NCBI RefSeq assembly: GCF_900184225.1
Contig: NZ_FXWZ01000003.1
Span: 496,001-560,000 of the forward strand
From: Brevibacterium ihuae
GTDB lineage: Bacteria; Actinomycetota; Actinomycetes; Actinomycetales; Brevibacteriaceae
Length of the DNA stretch: 64,000 nt
Direction of reading: 5' to 3'
Below are positions 15,840 through 24,536 of this stretch, piece by piece. A program made the position numbers and the translations under genes. Numbering within the stretch: the first letter of the stretch is position 1; the number at the start of each line of letters is the position of its first letter. Under the pieces are notes generated by a model that had not been told where the DNA came from, made no database searches, and was given only the letters and a program-made list of their open reading frames with translations.

Positions 15840-18191
15840 ATGCCCGACTCCCGCTCCCTGCTCCTCGATCTCGTGGGCGATTTCGGGGCACGCGAGGATC
15901 GGATCCGGCACATCGAGCACTTCCCGGCCCGCGCCGGCACCACCGCCGACTGGCCGGAATGGGCCGACGCCGAGGTGGTCTCCGCTCTCCGGTCGACCGG
16001 CATCGACCGGCCGTGGACGCACCAGGTGGCGGCCGCCGACCTCGCCCATTCCGGGCAGGACGTCGTCATCGCGAGCGGCACTGCGTCCGGCAAGTCCCTG
16101 GGCTTCTGGCTGCCGGTGCTCGACGCCGTAGTGCGCACCCGGGAGGAGATCCCCACGCGGGCGGCGACGACGCTCTACCTCGCGCCGACGAAAGCGCTCG
16201 CGGCGGACCAGTTCGCGAAGCTCCGCACCGTGGTGGTCCGCGGACTCCGTCCGGGCACCTTCGACGGCGACACGTCCCAGGCGGACAGGGACTGGGCGCG
16301 GAAGCATGCGAATGTCCTCTTCACCAATCCGGACATGCTCCACCGCTCGGTCCTCCCCCGGCATCCGTACTTCACCCGCTGGTTCAAGACCCTGCGCTTC
16401 ATCGTCGTCGACGAGGCGCACCGATACCGCGGCGTCTTCGGGTCCCACGTCGCACTCGTCCTGCGCCGCCTCGTACGGATCGCCCGGCACTACGGGGCCG
16501 ACCCGGTGATCGTCGGGGCGTCGGCGACGATGGCCGATCCGGAGGCCTCCTTCGCGCGGATCACCGGCCGCCCGGCACGTGCGGTCACCGAGGACGCCTC
16601 GCCGCGGGCGGCCGGGGACTTCGTGCTGTGGGAGCCGCCGATGATGCCCGAACCATGGGGGATGACGGACCCGGAGGGTGACGACGAGGCCGAGACGCCC
16701 GCCGCCGTGACCGACGCGAATCGGCGGAGCACGATCGCCGAGGCCACCGATCTCCTCACCGACCTCACCTGCGCGGGGTACCGCTCGATCGCCTTCATCG
16801 CCTCCCGCCGCGGCACCGAAGCCCTCGCCGAGGCGGTCCGCACCCAGGTCGGGTTGGTCGACCCCGCGCTGCCCCGCAGCGTCGCGGCCTACCGGGGCGG
16901 CTATCTGCCCGAGGAGCGCCGCCTGCTCGAGACGGGTCTGCGCACGGGCAGGCTGCGGACGGTCGCGTCGACGAATGCGCTCGAGCTCGGCATCGACATC
17001 GCCGGCCTCGACGCGGTGGTCATGGCCGGCTGGCCGGGCACGCTCGCCTCGCTGTGGCAGCAGGCCGGACGCGCCGGACGGGCCGGCCAACAGTGGGCTG
17101 CGGTGCTCATCGCCCGGGACAACCCGCTCGACACCTATGTCGTCAACCACCCCGAGGCGATCTTCGGTGCTCCGGTGGACGGTGGGGTGATCGACCCGGG
17201 CAACCCGTTCGTGCTCGCCGGCCACCTGTGCGCGGCGGCCGCGGAGATCCCCCTCTCCGAGGACGACCTGCCGCTGTTCGGCGACTCCGCCCCGGCGGTC
17301 CTCGACTCGCTCGTCGAGGCGAGGATGCTCCGCAGACGCCCGGCCGGGTGGTTCTGGGCGAAAGCGGAGCAGGCCGCGGCGCTCACCGACATCCGCGGTT
17401 CCGGCGGCGGACAGGTGAGGATCGTCGAGGAGTCGACGGGCACCCTGCTCGGCACGGTGGAGGACGCGGGAGCCCACACGCAGAGCCACACGGGAGCGGT
17501 CTACGTGCACCAGGGCCGCACCTTCGCCGTGCGCGAGCTCGACCTCGACGACCGGGTCGCCTTCGTCGAGGAGACCACCGTCGATTACACGACGCAGGCG
17601 AAGTCAGTGACCGAGATCAGCATCGAATCGACCGACCGGTCGATGACGCTGCCGTCGGGCACCCGGGTGTTCACCGGGACCGTCGAGGTTGTCGATCAGG
17701 TCGTCGCCTACCAGATGCGTCAGCAGCGCACCGGGGTCGTGCTCGCCGAGCACCCGCTCGACCTCCCGGAGCGAACCCTGCGGACCCAGGCGGTGTGGTG
17801 GACCGCCCCGCCCGAGGCGCTCGCCGAGGCCGAGGTGGGACGGGCGGACGTGCCCGGGACGGTGCACGCCGCGGAGCATGCGGCGATCGGCCTGCTCCCG
17901 CTGTTCGCCGGGTGCGACCGGTGGGACGTCGGAGGGGTGTCGACCGCGATGCACGCCGACACCGGGATGACCACGGTGTTCGTCTACGACGGGCAGCCCG
18001 GCGGGGCAGGGTTCGCGCAGCGGGGATTCGACTGCTTCGCCGACTGGCACCGGGCGACCCTCGAAGCGATCGAGTCGTGCGAATGCATCTCCGGCTGTCC
18101 CTCGTGCATCCAGTCTCCCAAGTGCGGCAACGGCAACGAGCCCCTCGACAAGGACGGCGCAGTCCGGATCCTCCGCACGATCCTGGGGTGA
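15840..18191 (+). CDS. DEAD/DEAH-box helicase with C-terminal DUF1998 (MrfA/YprA family)
   Basis: A 783-residue superfamily 2 helicase. Motif I is ASGTASGKSLG (residues ~78-88), motif II is VVDEAHRYRG (~190), motif III-like is VGASATMA, and the helicase C core contains STNALELGIDIAGLDAVV and QQAGRAGRAGQ. The C-terminal DUF1998/MZB region ends with a four-cysteine metal site, CECISGCPSCIQSPKCGNG (~747-765). In Bacillus, MrfA repairs mitomycin-type DNA damage together with a nuclease; that role is an inference here. ATG 15840 was chosen over the in-frame ATG at 15831. GAGAAT lies 7 bases upstream, so it may be leaderless. It is divergent from the methyltransferase gene. Confidence 0.9.
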   Translation: MPDSRSLLLDLVGDFGAREDRIRHIEHFPARAGTTADWPEWADAEVVSALRSTGIDRPWTHQVAAADLAHSGQDVVIASGTASGKSLGFWLPVLDAVVRTREEIPTRAATTLYLAPTKALAADQFAKLRTVVVRGLRPGTFDGDTSQADRDWARKHANVLFTNPDMLHRSVLPRHPYFTRWFKTLRFIVVDEAHRYRGVFGSHVALVLRRLVRIARHYGADPVIVGASATMADPEASFARITGRPARAVTEDASPRAAGDFVLWEPPMMPEPWGMTDPEGDDEAETPAAVTDANRRSTIAEATDLLTDLTCAGYRSIAFIASRRGTEALAEAVRTQVGLVDPALPRSVAAYRGGYLPEERRLLETGLRTGRLRTVASTNALELGIDIAGLDAVVMAGWPGTLASLWQQAGRAGRAGQQWAAVLIARDNPLDTYVVNHPEAIFGAPVDGGVIDPGNPFVLAGHLCAAAAEIPLSEDDLPLFGDSAPAVLDSLVEARMLRRRPAGWFWAKAEQAAALTDIRGSGGGQVRIVEESTGTLLGTVEDAGAHTQSHTGAVYVHQGRTFAVRELDLDDRVAFVEETTVDYTTQAKSVTEISIESTDRSMTLPSGTRVFTGTVEVVDQVVAYQMRQQRTGVVLAEHPLDLPERTLRTQAVWWTAPPEALAEAEVGRADVPGTVHAAEHAAIGLLPLFAGCDRWDVGGVSTAMHADTGMTTVFVYDGQPGGAGFAQRGFDCFADWHRATLEAIESCECISGCPSCIQSPKCGNGNEPLDKDGAVRILRTILG

Positions 18192-18294
18192 GCCAGGTTC
18201 CGGTGGTGAGGCCCGCACCTGGGGTGATCCGCGTTCCTCGGGCGAGCCACGTTCGCCGGCTGAGCTACCTTCCTGAGGTGAAGCCCGGGCCCTG
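18187..18294 (+). repeat. Six-copy 18-bp tandem repeat starting at the helicase stop codon
   Basis: Units begin at 18187, 18205, 18223, 18241, 18259 and 18277, with no spacing errors. The approximate consensus is GGTGAGCCACGTTCCTGG. The first unit contains the helicase TGA. GGTGA or a one-base variant opens every unit, while the 3' half of the unit is more diverged. Confidence 0.85.
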
Positions 18295-18340
18295 ACCCCG
18301 AGTATGACCCCGGTCGACCGGCGCGCGGCCATCACGCCGC

Positions 18341-18775
18341 TCACCGGCTCTGTCCCGTCGGCGATCCGGCGACCGCAGTGGCGGTGACCTTCCCCAGGGG
18401 CGCCGGCAGATCGATCTCGGTGACGACCTTCGCCGTCCCGAGGTCGGACCGAGCGATGCACTCGGTGACTTCCGCACCGCTGTGCTCAGCCGTCTGCCCG
18501 GCGACCTCGCACGGGTCTCCGGGAGTGATGCCGCGGGCGGCGTCGGCGGCCGCGATCGCGGCGAGGTCCGCTGCGGCGTCGACCCGCGCGTGGGCGAGGA
18601 AGGCCTGCGCTCCGAGGCCGAGGAGCCCCACGAGGGTGAGCGCACCCGCGCCGAGTGCGACCGCGAGCACGGTCGAGGATCCGCGGTCGCACCGCAGTCC
18701 CTCTCCTGGGGTGCACGGTGGCATCCCTGGCGCCGGGTGGTCCGTTTCCGTCCCCGGTCGAACCTGTGCGGTCAT
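18341..18775 (-). CDS. TadE-like helicase-neighbour protein (Rv3654c-type)
   Basis: A 144-residue protein with a hydrophilic N-terminus, then CDRGSSTVLAVALGAGALTLVGLLGL, a pilin-like hydrophobic helix preceded by a processing-type motif. An Ala-rich region with two cysteines follows. Proteins like this end the Tad-like cluster of actinobacteria (Rv3654c in M. tuberculosis). It is probably a minor pseudopilin at the membrane. Its ATG overlaps the stop of the next gene upstream by 4 bases. Confidence 0.75.
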   Translation of the reverse strand: MTAQVRPGTETDHPAPGMPPCTPGEGLRCDRGSSTVLAVALGAGALTLVGLLGLGAQAFLAHARVDAAADLAAIAAADAARGITPGDPCEVAGQTAEHSGAEVTECIARSDLGTAKVVTEIDLPAPLGKVTATAVAGSPTGQSR

Positions 18776-19122
18776 CGGATTCCCTCCGTCCGTGCGGTCG
18801 CGGTCGCGCTCACTGATTCCTGGACGAGGTGGAGGGTGTCCGGCAGCGGCACGGAGACCTCGACGGTGGTGAAACCGCCCTCGTGCCGGATGTCGATCGC
18901 CGCACCCTCCCCCGCCCGTTCCTCCGCGGACGAGCGGATCTCACGCTCCGGTTCCCCGCGAGCGGCCTCCCGCGCGGCGGACCGGGCGGCGTCGTGGGCG
19001 CGGAGCTGGGTCAGGCCGATGGTGCCGGCACCCGCGATGAGCGCGATGAGGAGCACGAGTGCGGGCATGAGCATGGCGAACTCCGCAGTCGCTGCACCGC
19101 GGTCATCGCGGGCGGCGGCCAT
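18772..19122 (-). CDS. TadE-family minor pilin-like protein
   Basis: A 116-residue protein with the class III pseudopilin pattern RDDRGAATAEFAMLMPALVLL. The conserved glutamate sits five residues into the hydrophobic helix after the likely cleavage site. A periplasm-facing, beta-rich C-terminal region follows. It is equivalent in position to Rv3655c. It lies 4 bases after the DUF4244 pilin gene. Confidence 0.82.
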   Translation of the reverse strand: MAAARDDRGAATAEFAMLMPALVLLIALIAGAGTIGLTQLRAHDAARSAAREAARGEPEREIRSSAEERAGEGAAIDIRHEGGFTTVEVSVPLPDTLHLVQESVSATATARTEGIR

Positions 19123-19126
19123 GACC

Positions 19127-19390
19127 TCAGGCTCCCATTCCGAGCGCGGTGGAGATCACACCGGTGATCGCCTCGCGGATCGGATCGGACTTGAGGACGA
19201 CGACGAGGAGCGCCGCGAATCCGCAGGCGGCGAGCGTGGTGATCGCGTACTCCGCGGTCGTCGCCCCGCGGTCGTCCGCCAGGGCGGTGGCGAGGGTCGC
19301 ACGCTCAGGTCCGGCAGCGGCCGGAGCGCGCTCGTCCCCGTGCGGGTCGTTCGGGTGGGTGATCGTTGGGGTGTGGGCGGTGGTGTCCAT
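19127..19390 (-). CDS. DUF4244 Flp-like pilin candidate
   Basis: An 87-residue protein starting at ATG 19390 behind AAAGGA. A ~40-residue hydrophilic leader ends at DDRGATTAEYAITTLAACGFAALLVVVL, which has the Flp/TadE glutamate-tyrosine signature and a single hydrophobic helix. DUF4244 proteins occupy the major-pilin slot in actinobacterial Tad-like clusters (Rv3656c-type). It is the smallest and probably the most abundant product of the cluster. It is separated from the other tad genes by 429 bases, suggesting its own promoter. Confidence 0.82.
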   Translation of the reverse strand: MDTTAHTPTITHPNDPHGDERAPAAAGPERATLATALADDRGATTAEYAITTLAACGFAALLVVVLKSDPIREAITGVISTALGMGA

Positions 19391-19819
19391 CGTGGATCCT
19401 TTCCATGAGTGCCGATGGTCATCCGATCGTCTGCCGCAGTCGCACCCAGAACCAGAGGGGGTTCCGGGCTGTTGACGGTCGCGCCCGGTCCACAGGACAC
19501 CGCTCGCACGGGCCGTCTGCCCTGTGACCAGTCGGCGGTCGGATGCGCGACGCAGGGCGCGATTCACGGATCGTGAATGTCTCGCTCGATGCATTCCGAG
19601 CAGCCGACCGGCGTCCGAACGGAGTGCTGGAGACCCGGGCTGCAATCAACCGGGCCTACGAGCTCGCGAGCAGCTGAGCCCGCGAGCCGTGACTGGCCGG
19701 AACTGCGCTCCGTCGCCTGTTCGACCAGTGCCGGAGAGGCCCAGCGATACCCACAACGCGGCCGGGCCGCTATCGCCACCTGGGAAAACCTCGTCATACC
19801 CGCACCTCGGTCGGCCCGG
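19391..19819. other. Non-coding gap inside the Tad-like cluster
   Basis: This 429-base stretch between the TadC-like gene and the pilin gene, all on the minus strand, has no credible coding frame. It holds the pilin ribosome site and one clean dyad at 19562-19578. Confidence 0.55.
19562..19578. promoter_or_regulatory. Candidate operator upstream of the pilin gene
   Basis: ATTCACG-GAT-CGTGAAT is a perfect 7-bp dyad around a 3-base centre, about 170 bases before the pilin start. Its size and symmetry suit a dimeric repressor. No matching regulator is identified here. Confidence 0.4.
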
Positions 19820-20569
19820 TCATCCGAACAGCACAGACATGTCATCGACGAGGCCGAGGACCACCGGAACCACACCGAGGAGAAGGAACGCCGGGAGGAT
19901 GCACACCCCGAGCGGCACGACGAGCTCGACGCCGAGTCGCGCGGCGGCAACCTGCCTCCGCCGATGTTCGGACCTGCGGAGGTCGCCGGCGAGACCGCGG
20001 AGCAGCGGAGCGAGGGCGACGCCGGTGGACCGGGAGAACAGCACGAGCCGGCCCACTGAAGCGAGCTCGGGGTTCGAGTCGTCGATCTCCCCGAGCGCCA
20101 GCGACCGGCCGAGCCGATCAAGCCCCGTCCGGTCCCCGCCCGCCGCAGCGGCGAGGGAGAGCGCGCGCTCGGTCGGCAGTCCCGTCTGCAGACAGATCGA
20201 GACGAGGTCGAGGTCGAAGGCGAGCGCGTCCACCGCGCTCATCGTCGCGGTCCCCGGCCGAGCTGCGTTATGCCCGATCGCCGTACCTCCCGTACCTACC
20301 ATGCTGCTCGTGACGCCGGAGGTCGCAGCACCGCCTCCGGCCGCATCGCCATGCCGGTCCGCGGCACCACCCCGGGGCGCAGCACCGCCCGCGATCGCTG
20401 AACCACCCGGCACGCGCTCGGCCGCAACTCCGGTCGGCCGACCTCCCCCAGGCACCTGACCCCGACCGGCCGGCAGCAGCGCGCGGAGACGCTCATCGGG
20501 GCCGAGATCGAGGAGCCACCATCCGATGCCCACGAGGACCCCGGCCGCCACGACGAGGAGCACGCTCAT
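19820..20569 (-). CDS. TadC-like type II secretion F-domain protein
   Basis: A 249-residue inner-membrane protein starting at ATG 20569 (MSVLLVVAAGVLVG). An N-terminal helix and a Gly/Ala-rich linker lead to a T2SSF domain: LDLVSICLQTGLPTERALSLAA, then ASVGRLVLFSRSTGVALAPLLRGLA. A C-terminal helical hairpin follows (GVELVVPLGVCILPAFLLLGVVP). It should pair with the TadB-like protein to form the assembly platform. Its ATG overlaps the TadB-like stop by 4 bases. Confidence 0.8.
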   Translation of the reverse strand: MSVLLVVAAGVLVGIGWWLLDLGPDERLRALLPAGRGQVPGGGRPTGVAAERVPGGSAIAGGAAPRGGAADRHGDAAGGGAATSGVTSSMVGTGGTAIGHNAARPGTATMSAVDALAFDLDLVSICLQTGLPTERALSLAAAAGGDRTGLDRLGRSLALGEIDDSNPELASVGRLVLFSRSTGVALAPLLRGLAGDLRRSEHRRRQVAAARLGVELVVPLGVCILPAFLLLGVVPVVLGLVDDMSVLFG

Positions 20570-21249
20570 GCCGTCGCCCTCCGGAGCAGGGTCCGCATCC
20601 ACATTCGGCCCGTGAGGAGCAGGACGACTCCCCCGCCGAGGCTCACCAGTCCGGGCACGGTGCCGAGGAGCGCGACCAGATCGGTGCCGATGAGAAGCCC
20701 CAGACCGAGCGACAGCAGCGGGAGCCAGGTGAGGACCCGCACCGTCGCGGCCGGTCCGGCGAGCGCCACGGCACGCTCCCGCGCGGCGTCGGACTTCTCG
20801 CGGCACGTGTCGCCGTAGCGGGAGAGCATGTCGGCAGCCGGGGCACCGGCCGTCTCCGCGACGAACCATACGGCGGCCATCCCGTCGAACACCTCGGCGG
20901 CGGAGGGCGGGAGATCCCCCAGGTGACGACGGATCGCATCGTGCGGCGGGTCCCCGAGCTCGAGCGAGCGACCCATCCGCTGGAGGGTCCGGGCGAGCAC
21001 GGGGTCGGCGGCGAGCTCCGCGAGCCGACCCATGACGACTGCCGGCGGCATCCCGACCCGCAGGAGCTCCGCTGCGCGGTCGACGACCGCGACCGCCTCG
21101 GCCTGCCGGTCCTCGTCGGTCAACCGCCGCCGAGGCGGAACCGGCGTCCCCGTCCTCGGGGCCGTGAGCGCGCGCAGGCGCCGGGTGGGCGCCGAGTCGA
21201 GGAGCAGCCAGGCACCTGCGGCGACGAGCACCCCGATGAGCCACGTCAT
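20566..21249 (-). CDS. TadB-like type II secretion F-domain protein
   Basis: A 227-residue membrane protein: an N-terminal helix (MTWLIGVLVAAGAWLLL), a cytoplasmic T2SSF domain (ELLRVGMPPAVVMGRLAELA, then VWFVAETAGAPAADMLSRYG), and two C-terminal helices. Its position between the TadA ATPase and the TadC-like gene matches Rv3658c. It overlaps both neighbours by 4 bases. Confidence 0.8.
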   Translation of the reverse strand: MTWLIGVLVAAGAWLLLDSAPTRRLRALTAPRTGTPVPPRRRLTDEDRQAEAVAVVDRAAELLRVGMPPAVVMGRLAELAADPVLARTLQRMGRSLELGDPPHDAIRRHLGDLPPSAAEVFDGMAAVWFVAETAGAPAADMLSRYGDTCREKSDAARERAVALAGPAATVRVLTWLPLLSLGLGLLIGTDLVALLGTVPGLVSLGGGVVLLLTGRMWMRTLLRRATA

Positions 21250-22403
21250 GACGCCGCACGCTGCTCGAGCAGGCCGCGCACCGTGGCGACCCCGTCGTCG
21301 GCGTACCCGTGCGCCGAGTCCCACACCCCGACCATGTCGATCCGGGTGTCGGCATCGGCGACGGGGACCGCGATCTGATCGATCCGGCGGCGGGTGCCAT
21401 CCCGGCGCACGTGGATGACGAGGTCGATCGCGGTCGACATCTGCGAGCGGACCGCCACCGGACTCATCCCGGCGAGCGCCCCGAGCGCCTCGAGCCGGGC
21501 GGTCACGGCCCTCGCGGTGTTCGCGTGGATCGTCGCGCACCCGCCCTCGTGCCCGGTGTTGAGCGCGGTGAGCATGTCCCGGACCTCCGCGCCGCGGCAC
21601 TCGCCGACGACGAGCCGGTCCGGTCGCATCCGCAGCGCGTTGCGCACGAGGTCGGTCATCGCGACCTCGCCGACCCCTTCGACGTTGCTCTGCCGGGCGG
21701 CGAGCTGGACGACGTGCGGATGGGCGATGAGGAGCTCGCGCGAGTCCTCGACCACGAGGAGCCGCTGGTCGGCCGCGACCTCGGAGAGGAGAGCCCCGAG
21801 CAGGACGGTCTTGCCCGACCCGGTCCCGCCCGAGATGAGGAAGTTCGCGCGCCGCGCCAGCACTTCGCGGAGGAGCTCGTGGACCTCGGCGGGCACGAAC
21901 CCGTCGGCGAGCAGCTCCTCGAGCCGGAACCCCGCCGCGCGCGGGACGCGGAACGACAGCACGGTGGTGTCCCCCGACAGCGGCGGGATGACCGCGTTGA
22001 GCCGCACCCCGTCGGGCAGCCGGACGTCGACGAGCGGGCTCGAGTCGTCGAGCCTCCTCCCGCCCAGCCCGGCGAGCCGGACGGCGAGCGCCCGCACATC
22101 GGACTCGGTGCCGAGCGAGATCGGCACCGGTTCGAGACCCTCGCCGCGGTCGGCCCAGATGTCGCGCGGACCGTTGACGAACACATCGGTGGTGCCGGGT
22201 GCGTCGAGCAGCGGCTGCACCGGCCCGGCACCGGCGAGCTGCGCGGAGATCCGTGCGACGAGCTCGAGCAGAGCGCCCGCTCCGAGAACCCGCCCCGTGC
22301 GCTGCACGGCGGTCGCCACGGCCGAGGCGGTCACCGGGCCCGGGTTCTCGAGGAGGTGGTCGCGCACCTCGGCGATGAGGGCGGGTTCGATCCATTCGCT
22401 CAT
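21246..22403 (-). CDS. TadA-family secretion ATPase
   Basis: A 385-residue cytoplasmic ATPase that powers pilus assembly or secretion. The N-terminal region contains DVFVNGPRDIWADRG. The ATPase core has Walker A SGGTGSGKTVLLGAL, the Asp-box VVEDSRELLIAHPHVVQL, Walker B RLVVGECRGAEVRDML, and the His box GHEGGCATIHANTA. All key residues are present, unlike those of its CpaE-like neighbour. ATG 22403 overlaps the ssd stop by 4 bases. Confidence 0.9.
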   Translation of the reverse strand: MSEWIEPALIAEVRDHLLENPGPVTASAVATAVQRTGRVLGAGALLELVARISAQLAGAGPVQPLLDAPGTTDVFVNGPRDIWADRGEGLEPVPISLGTESDVRALAVRLAGLGGRRLDDSSPLVDVRLPDGVRLNAVIPPLSGDTTVLSFRVPRAAGFRLEELLADGFVPAEVHELLREVLARRANFLISGGTGSGKTVLLGALLSEVAADQRLLVVEDSRELLIAHPHVVQLAARQSNVEGVGEVAMTDLVRNALRMRPDRLVVGECRGAEVRDMLTALNTGHEGGCATIHANTARAVTARLEALGALAGMSPVAVRSQMSTAIDLVIHVRRDGTRRRIDQIAVPVADADTRIDMVGVWDSAHGYADDGVATVRGLLEQRAAS

Positions 22404-23554
22404 CGCGCGCCCCCGTCCGCGGCGAGGAACCGATCCATCGCTCCCCCGCGCCCGCTCGAACCGAAGCCGACCGTCCCGCGCCCGGTCGAACCGAAACCGC
22501 CTGAATCGTGACCGGTTGGCCCGAGCGTGGGGCCGCCGGCGTCTGCGGCGAGGAGGTCGGTGAGGAGGCCGTCGGCGAACCGGGCGAGCCGCGTCCGCCC
22601 GGCCGGGATCCCCTCGCCGCGGTCGATCCGGGACGCGAGGCCGGAGTCGTCGACGAGGGTGCCGAGCAGTTCGAGCCCGATGGTGTCGGCGACGAGGTGC
22701 GGGTCGAGACCGGAGCGGTCGGTCTCGCGGACGACGAGTCGCACAGCCGGGTGAACCTCCGACAGCCTCCGGGCCACCCGGGCGGCGGCGACCGCGGCGC
22801 GCACGCGGGCGGGGGTGACGAGCACGAGGTGGTGGCAGGCCCGCGCCCACGCGGCCGGGGCGTGGCGCGGCAGATCGACGACGACGAGGTCGAAGGCCTG
22901 CTGGGCGGCGGTGAGCACCGCGTCGAACACCTCCTCGGCGAGCTCCTCCCGGCCGTCGCGGTCCCAGGACAGGATCGCGAGGTCGTCGAACCGCGGGAGC
23001 GCCTGGGTGAGGGTGGACGGCCGGAGCCGGCCCTTCGAGGCGGTGAGCGCCGGCCAGCGCAGCCCGGGGATGTCCTCGCACCCGAGCACGAGGTCGAGCC
23101 CGCCGGCGAGCGGGTCGGCATCGAGGAGCACGGTGGGTCGCGCGTCCCCGGCCGCCTGCCGAGCGAGCGCGCAGGCGAGCACCGAGGCGCCCGCTCCCCC
23201 GGATCCCGCGACCACGCCCACGGTGGTCGCCGGGGCGGCCGGGGGTTCGACGGCGGTGATCATCCGCTGGGTGAGCCATTCGGCGGCCGCCGGCAGGAGC
23301 GCGACGTGGTCAGTGCCGAGCCGCGCGGCGTTCGCCCACGCGTCGTGGGCCTCGGCCGGGGCGATGAGCACCGTCGGGACGCCGACCGCACGCGGTGGTT
23401 CGACGACGTCCTCGCCGAGCAGGATGAGCACCGCGCCCTGCCAGCCGCCGGACTGCGGGGCGAGCACATCGAGGGTGATGCCGATGCTGTCGGCGATCGC
23501 GGCGCAGTGGTCGACGAGGCTGGGGAGCTGCGTGAGCAGGGCGATGCGGGGCAT
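22400..23554 (-). CDS. ssd: CpaE-like / septum site-determining protein Ssd
   Basis: A 384-residue MinD/CpaE-superfamily protein. An N-terminal receiver-like domain (~1-95) is followed by a P-loop fold. The Walker A-like motif VAGSGGAGASVLACALA lacks the signature lysines of MinD. LLDADPLAGGLDLVLG and VVVDLPRHAPAAWARA follow. The tail is Gly-rich with GFGS repeats. It is first in the Tad-like cluster, as Rv3660c (Ssd) is in M. tuberculosis, where overexpression affects septation. It probably positions the secretion ATPase. ATP hydrolysis is doubtful. Confidence 0.82.
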   Translation of the reverse strand: MPRIALLTQLPSLVDHCAAIADSIGITLDVLAPQSGGWQGAVLILLGEDVVEPPRAVGVPTVLIAPAEAHDAWANAARLGTDHVALLPAAAEWLTQRMITAVEPPAAPATTVGVVAGSGGAGASVLACALARQAAGDARPTVLLDADPLAGGLDLVLGCEDIPGLRWPALTASKGRLRPSTLTQALPRFDDLAILSWDRDGREELAEEVFDAVLTAAQQAFDLVVVDLPRHAPAAWARACHHLVLVTPARVRAAVAAARVARRLSEVHPAVRLVVRETDRSGLDPHLVADTIGLELLGTLVDDSGLASRIDRGEGIPAGRTRLARFADGLLTDLLAADAGGPTLGPTGHDSGGFGSTGRGTVGFGSSGRGGAMDRFLAADGGAR

Positions 23555-23633
23555 GCCCCCAGGGTGCGCCCCACGTCCTCACCGGAACGGATCGGATGCG
23601 GGTCTGGGGATGACGAGGGTCGGCCGGCCACCC

Positions 23634-23669
23634 GGTGACCTGAGGACGCGGATCGGTGACCTGAGAACG
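23634..23669. repeat. 21-bp direct repeat upstream of ssd
   Basis: GGTGACCTGAGGACG at 23634 recurs as GGTGACCTGAGAACG at 23655, with a period of 21. It lies between the Fic-like stop and the ssd start, both on the minus strand. Confidence 0.6.
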
Positions 23670-23691
23670 ACCGACAGGCCTTCGTCCCTGG

Positions 23692-24534
23692 TCAGATGTT
23701 CTTCGGGATCTTCCCGGACTGGACGGCCTGGCACACCATCCGGCCTTCTCCGGCACCCTTCTCCACAGCTGTGGCGCACGAGACGATCCACCCGGGCACG
23801 TCGGTGCCCGAGGTGTACGCCGCCCCGCCCTGGCCGTAGCCCTGGACGTCGGAGAGGAACGCCGCCTCGGGGACGCCCACCCCGGTGGGGTCGACGCCGG
23901 AGGACACGAGCTGGATGCGGAACAGTGCACGGGCGATGAGCCCGTTGCCGATGACGAACGGTCGCAGCGCGATGATCTCGCCCTGGAGGATCGCCGCGAC
24001 GACGAGGCCGGGGAGCGTGGGGTCGGCGAGCAGCGCATCGAGCTGACCGAGCCGGTCGACGAGCTCCTCCGGGCCGGGTGCCGGAGGCAGTCCGCCGAGG
24101 TCGCCGGGGACCTCCCCGGTGAGCCGGGGTCGGCCGAGCTGTTCCTCCGGCACGAGCCCGGCACCCGCCGCGAGCGAGAGCTTCGAGAGGATGTGGGCCG
24201 TGCCGCCGCGGAGCGCATCGGGCTTCTCCGCGTGCTCCTGGGCGACCGCGGCCACCCGGACCGCGGCGGACAGCTGGGTCCCGGACATGTCGTCGGGCAC
24301 CTCGCGCCCGGCGCCGATGACCTCGCGGACGTAGGCGATCGGGTACCGCGCGCCCTCGAGCGCGGACGAGGAGCGGGCGGCCCGCACGGTGGCCTCGGCG
24401 CGGCACTCGGGCATGCGCTTGCGCAGCGCATTGTGCCAGCGGAGCTCCGTGCACGCGTTGCGCGCCCGGGTCACAGCCTCGTCCACGGGGTCGAGGGCGG
24501 CCAGGGCGCGCAGCGCGGAGCCGAGCTCACTCAT
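23692..24534 (-). CDS. Degenerate Fic-domain protein
   Basis: A 280-residue protein. SSALEGARYP (~residues 53-62) resembles the Fic inhibitory motif (S/T)xxxE(G/N). LRPFVIGNGLIAR (~190-202) aligns with the Fic core HxFx(D/E)GNGRxxR, but the catalytic His is Arg, the acidic residue is Ile, and the GNG Arg is Leu. Fic enzymes transfer AMP or similar groups onto proteins; this copy is probably inactive as an AMPylator. It begins 2 bases after the large YG-rich protein gene and is likely cotranscribed with it. Its function is unknown. Confidence 0.7.
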   Translation of the reverse strand: MSELGSALRALAALDPVDEAVTRARNACTELRWHNALRKRMPECRAEATVRAARSSSALEGARYPIAYVREVIGAGREVPDDMSGTQLSAAVRVAAVAQEHAEKPDALRGGTAHILSKLSLAAGAGLVPEEQLGRPRLTGEVPGDLGGLPPAPGPEELVDRLGQLDALLADPTLPGLVVAAILQGEIIALRPFVIGNGLIARALFRIQLVSSGVDPTGVGVPEAAFLSDVQGYGQGGAAYTSGTDVPGWIVSCATAVEKGAGEGRMVCQAVQSGKIPKNI

Positions 24535-24536
24535 GC

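Noticed and set aside
13576..16131. 851-codon plus-strand frame across the topA-methyltransferase gap
   Set aside because: It runs through the methyltransferase antisense and into the helicase N-terminus in another frame; no domain is recognisable.
19577..20059. Possible extra gene in the Tad cluster gap
   Set aside because: The frame runs antisense into the TadC-like gene and shows no pilin or secretion motif.
23692..24534. Reading the Fic-like gene as an active AMP-transferase
   Set aside because: The catalytic His and two other core residues are replaced, so activity is not supported.
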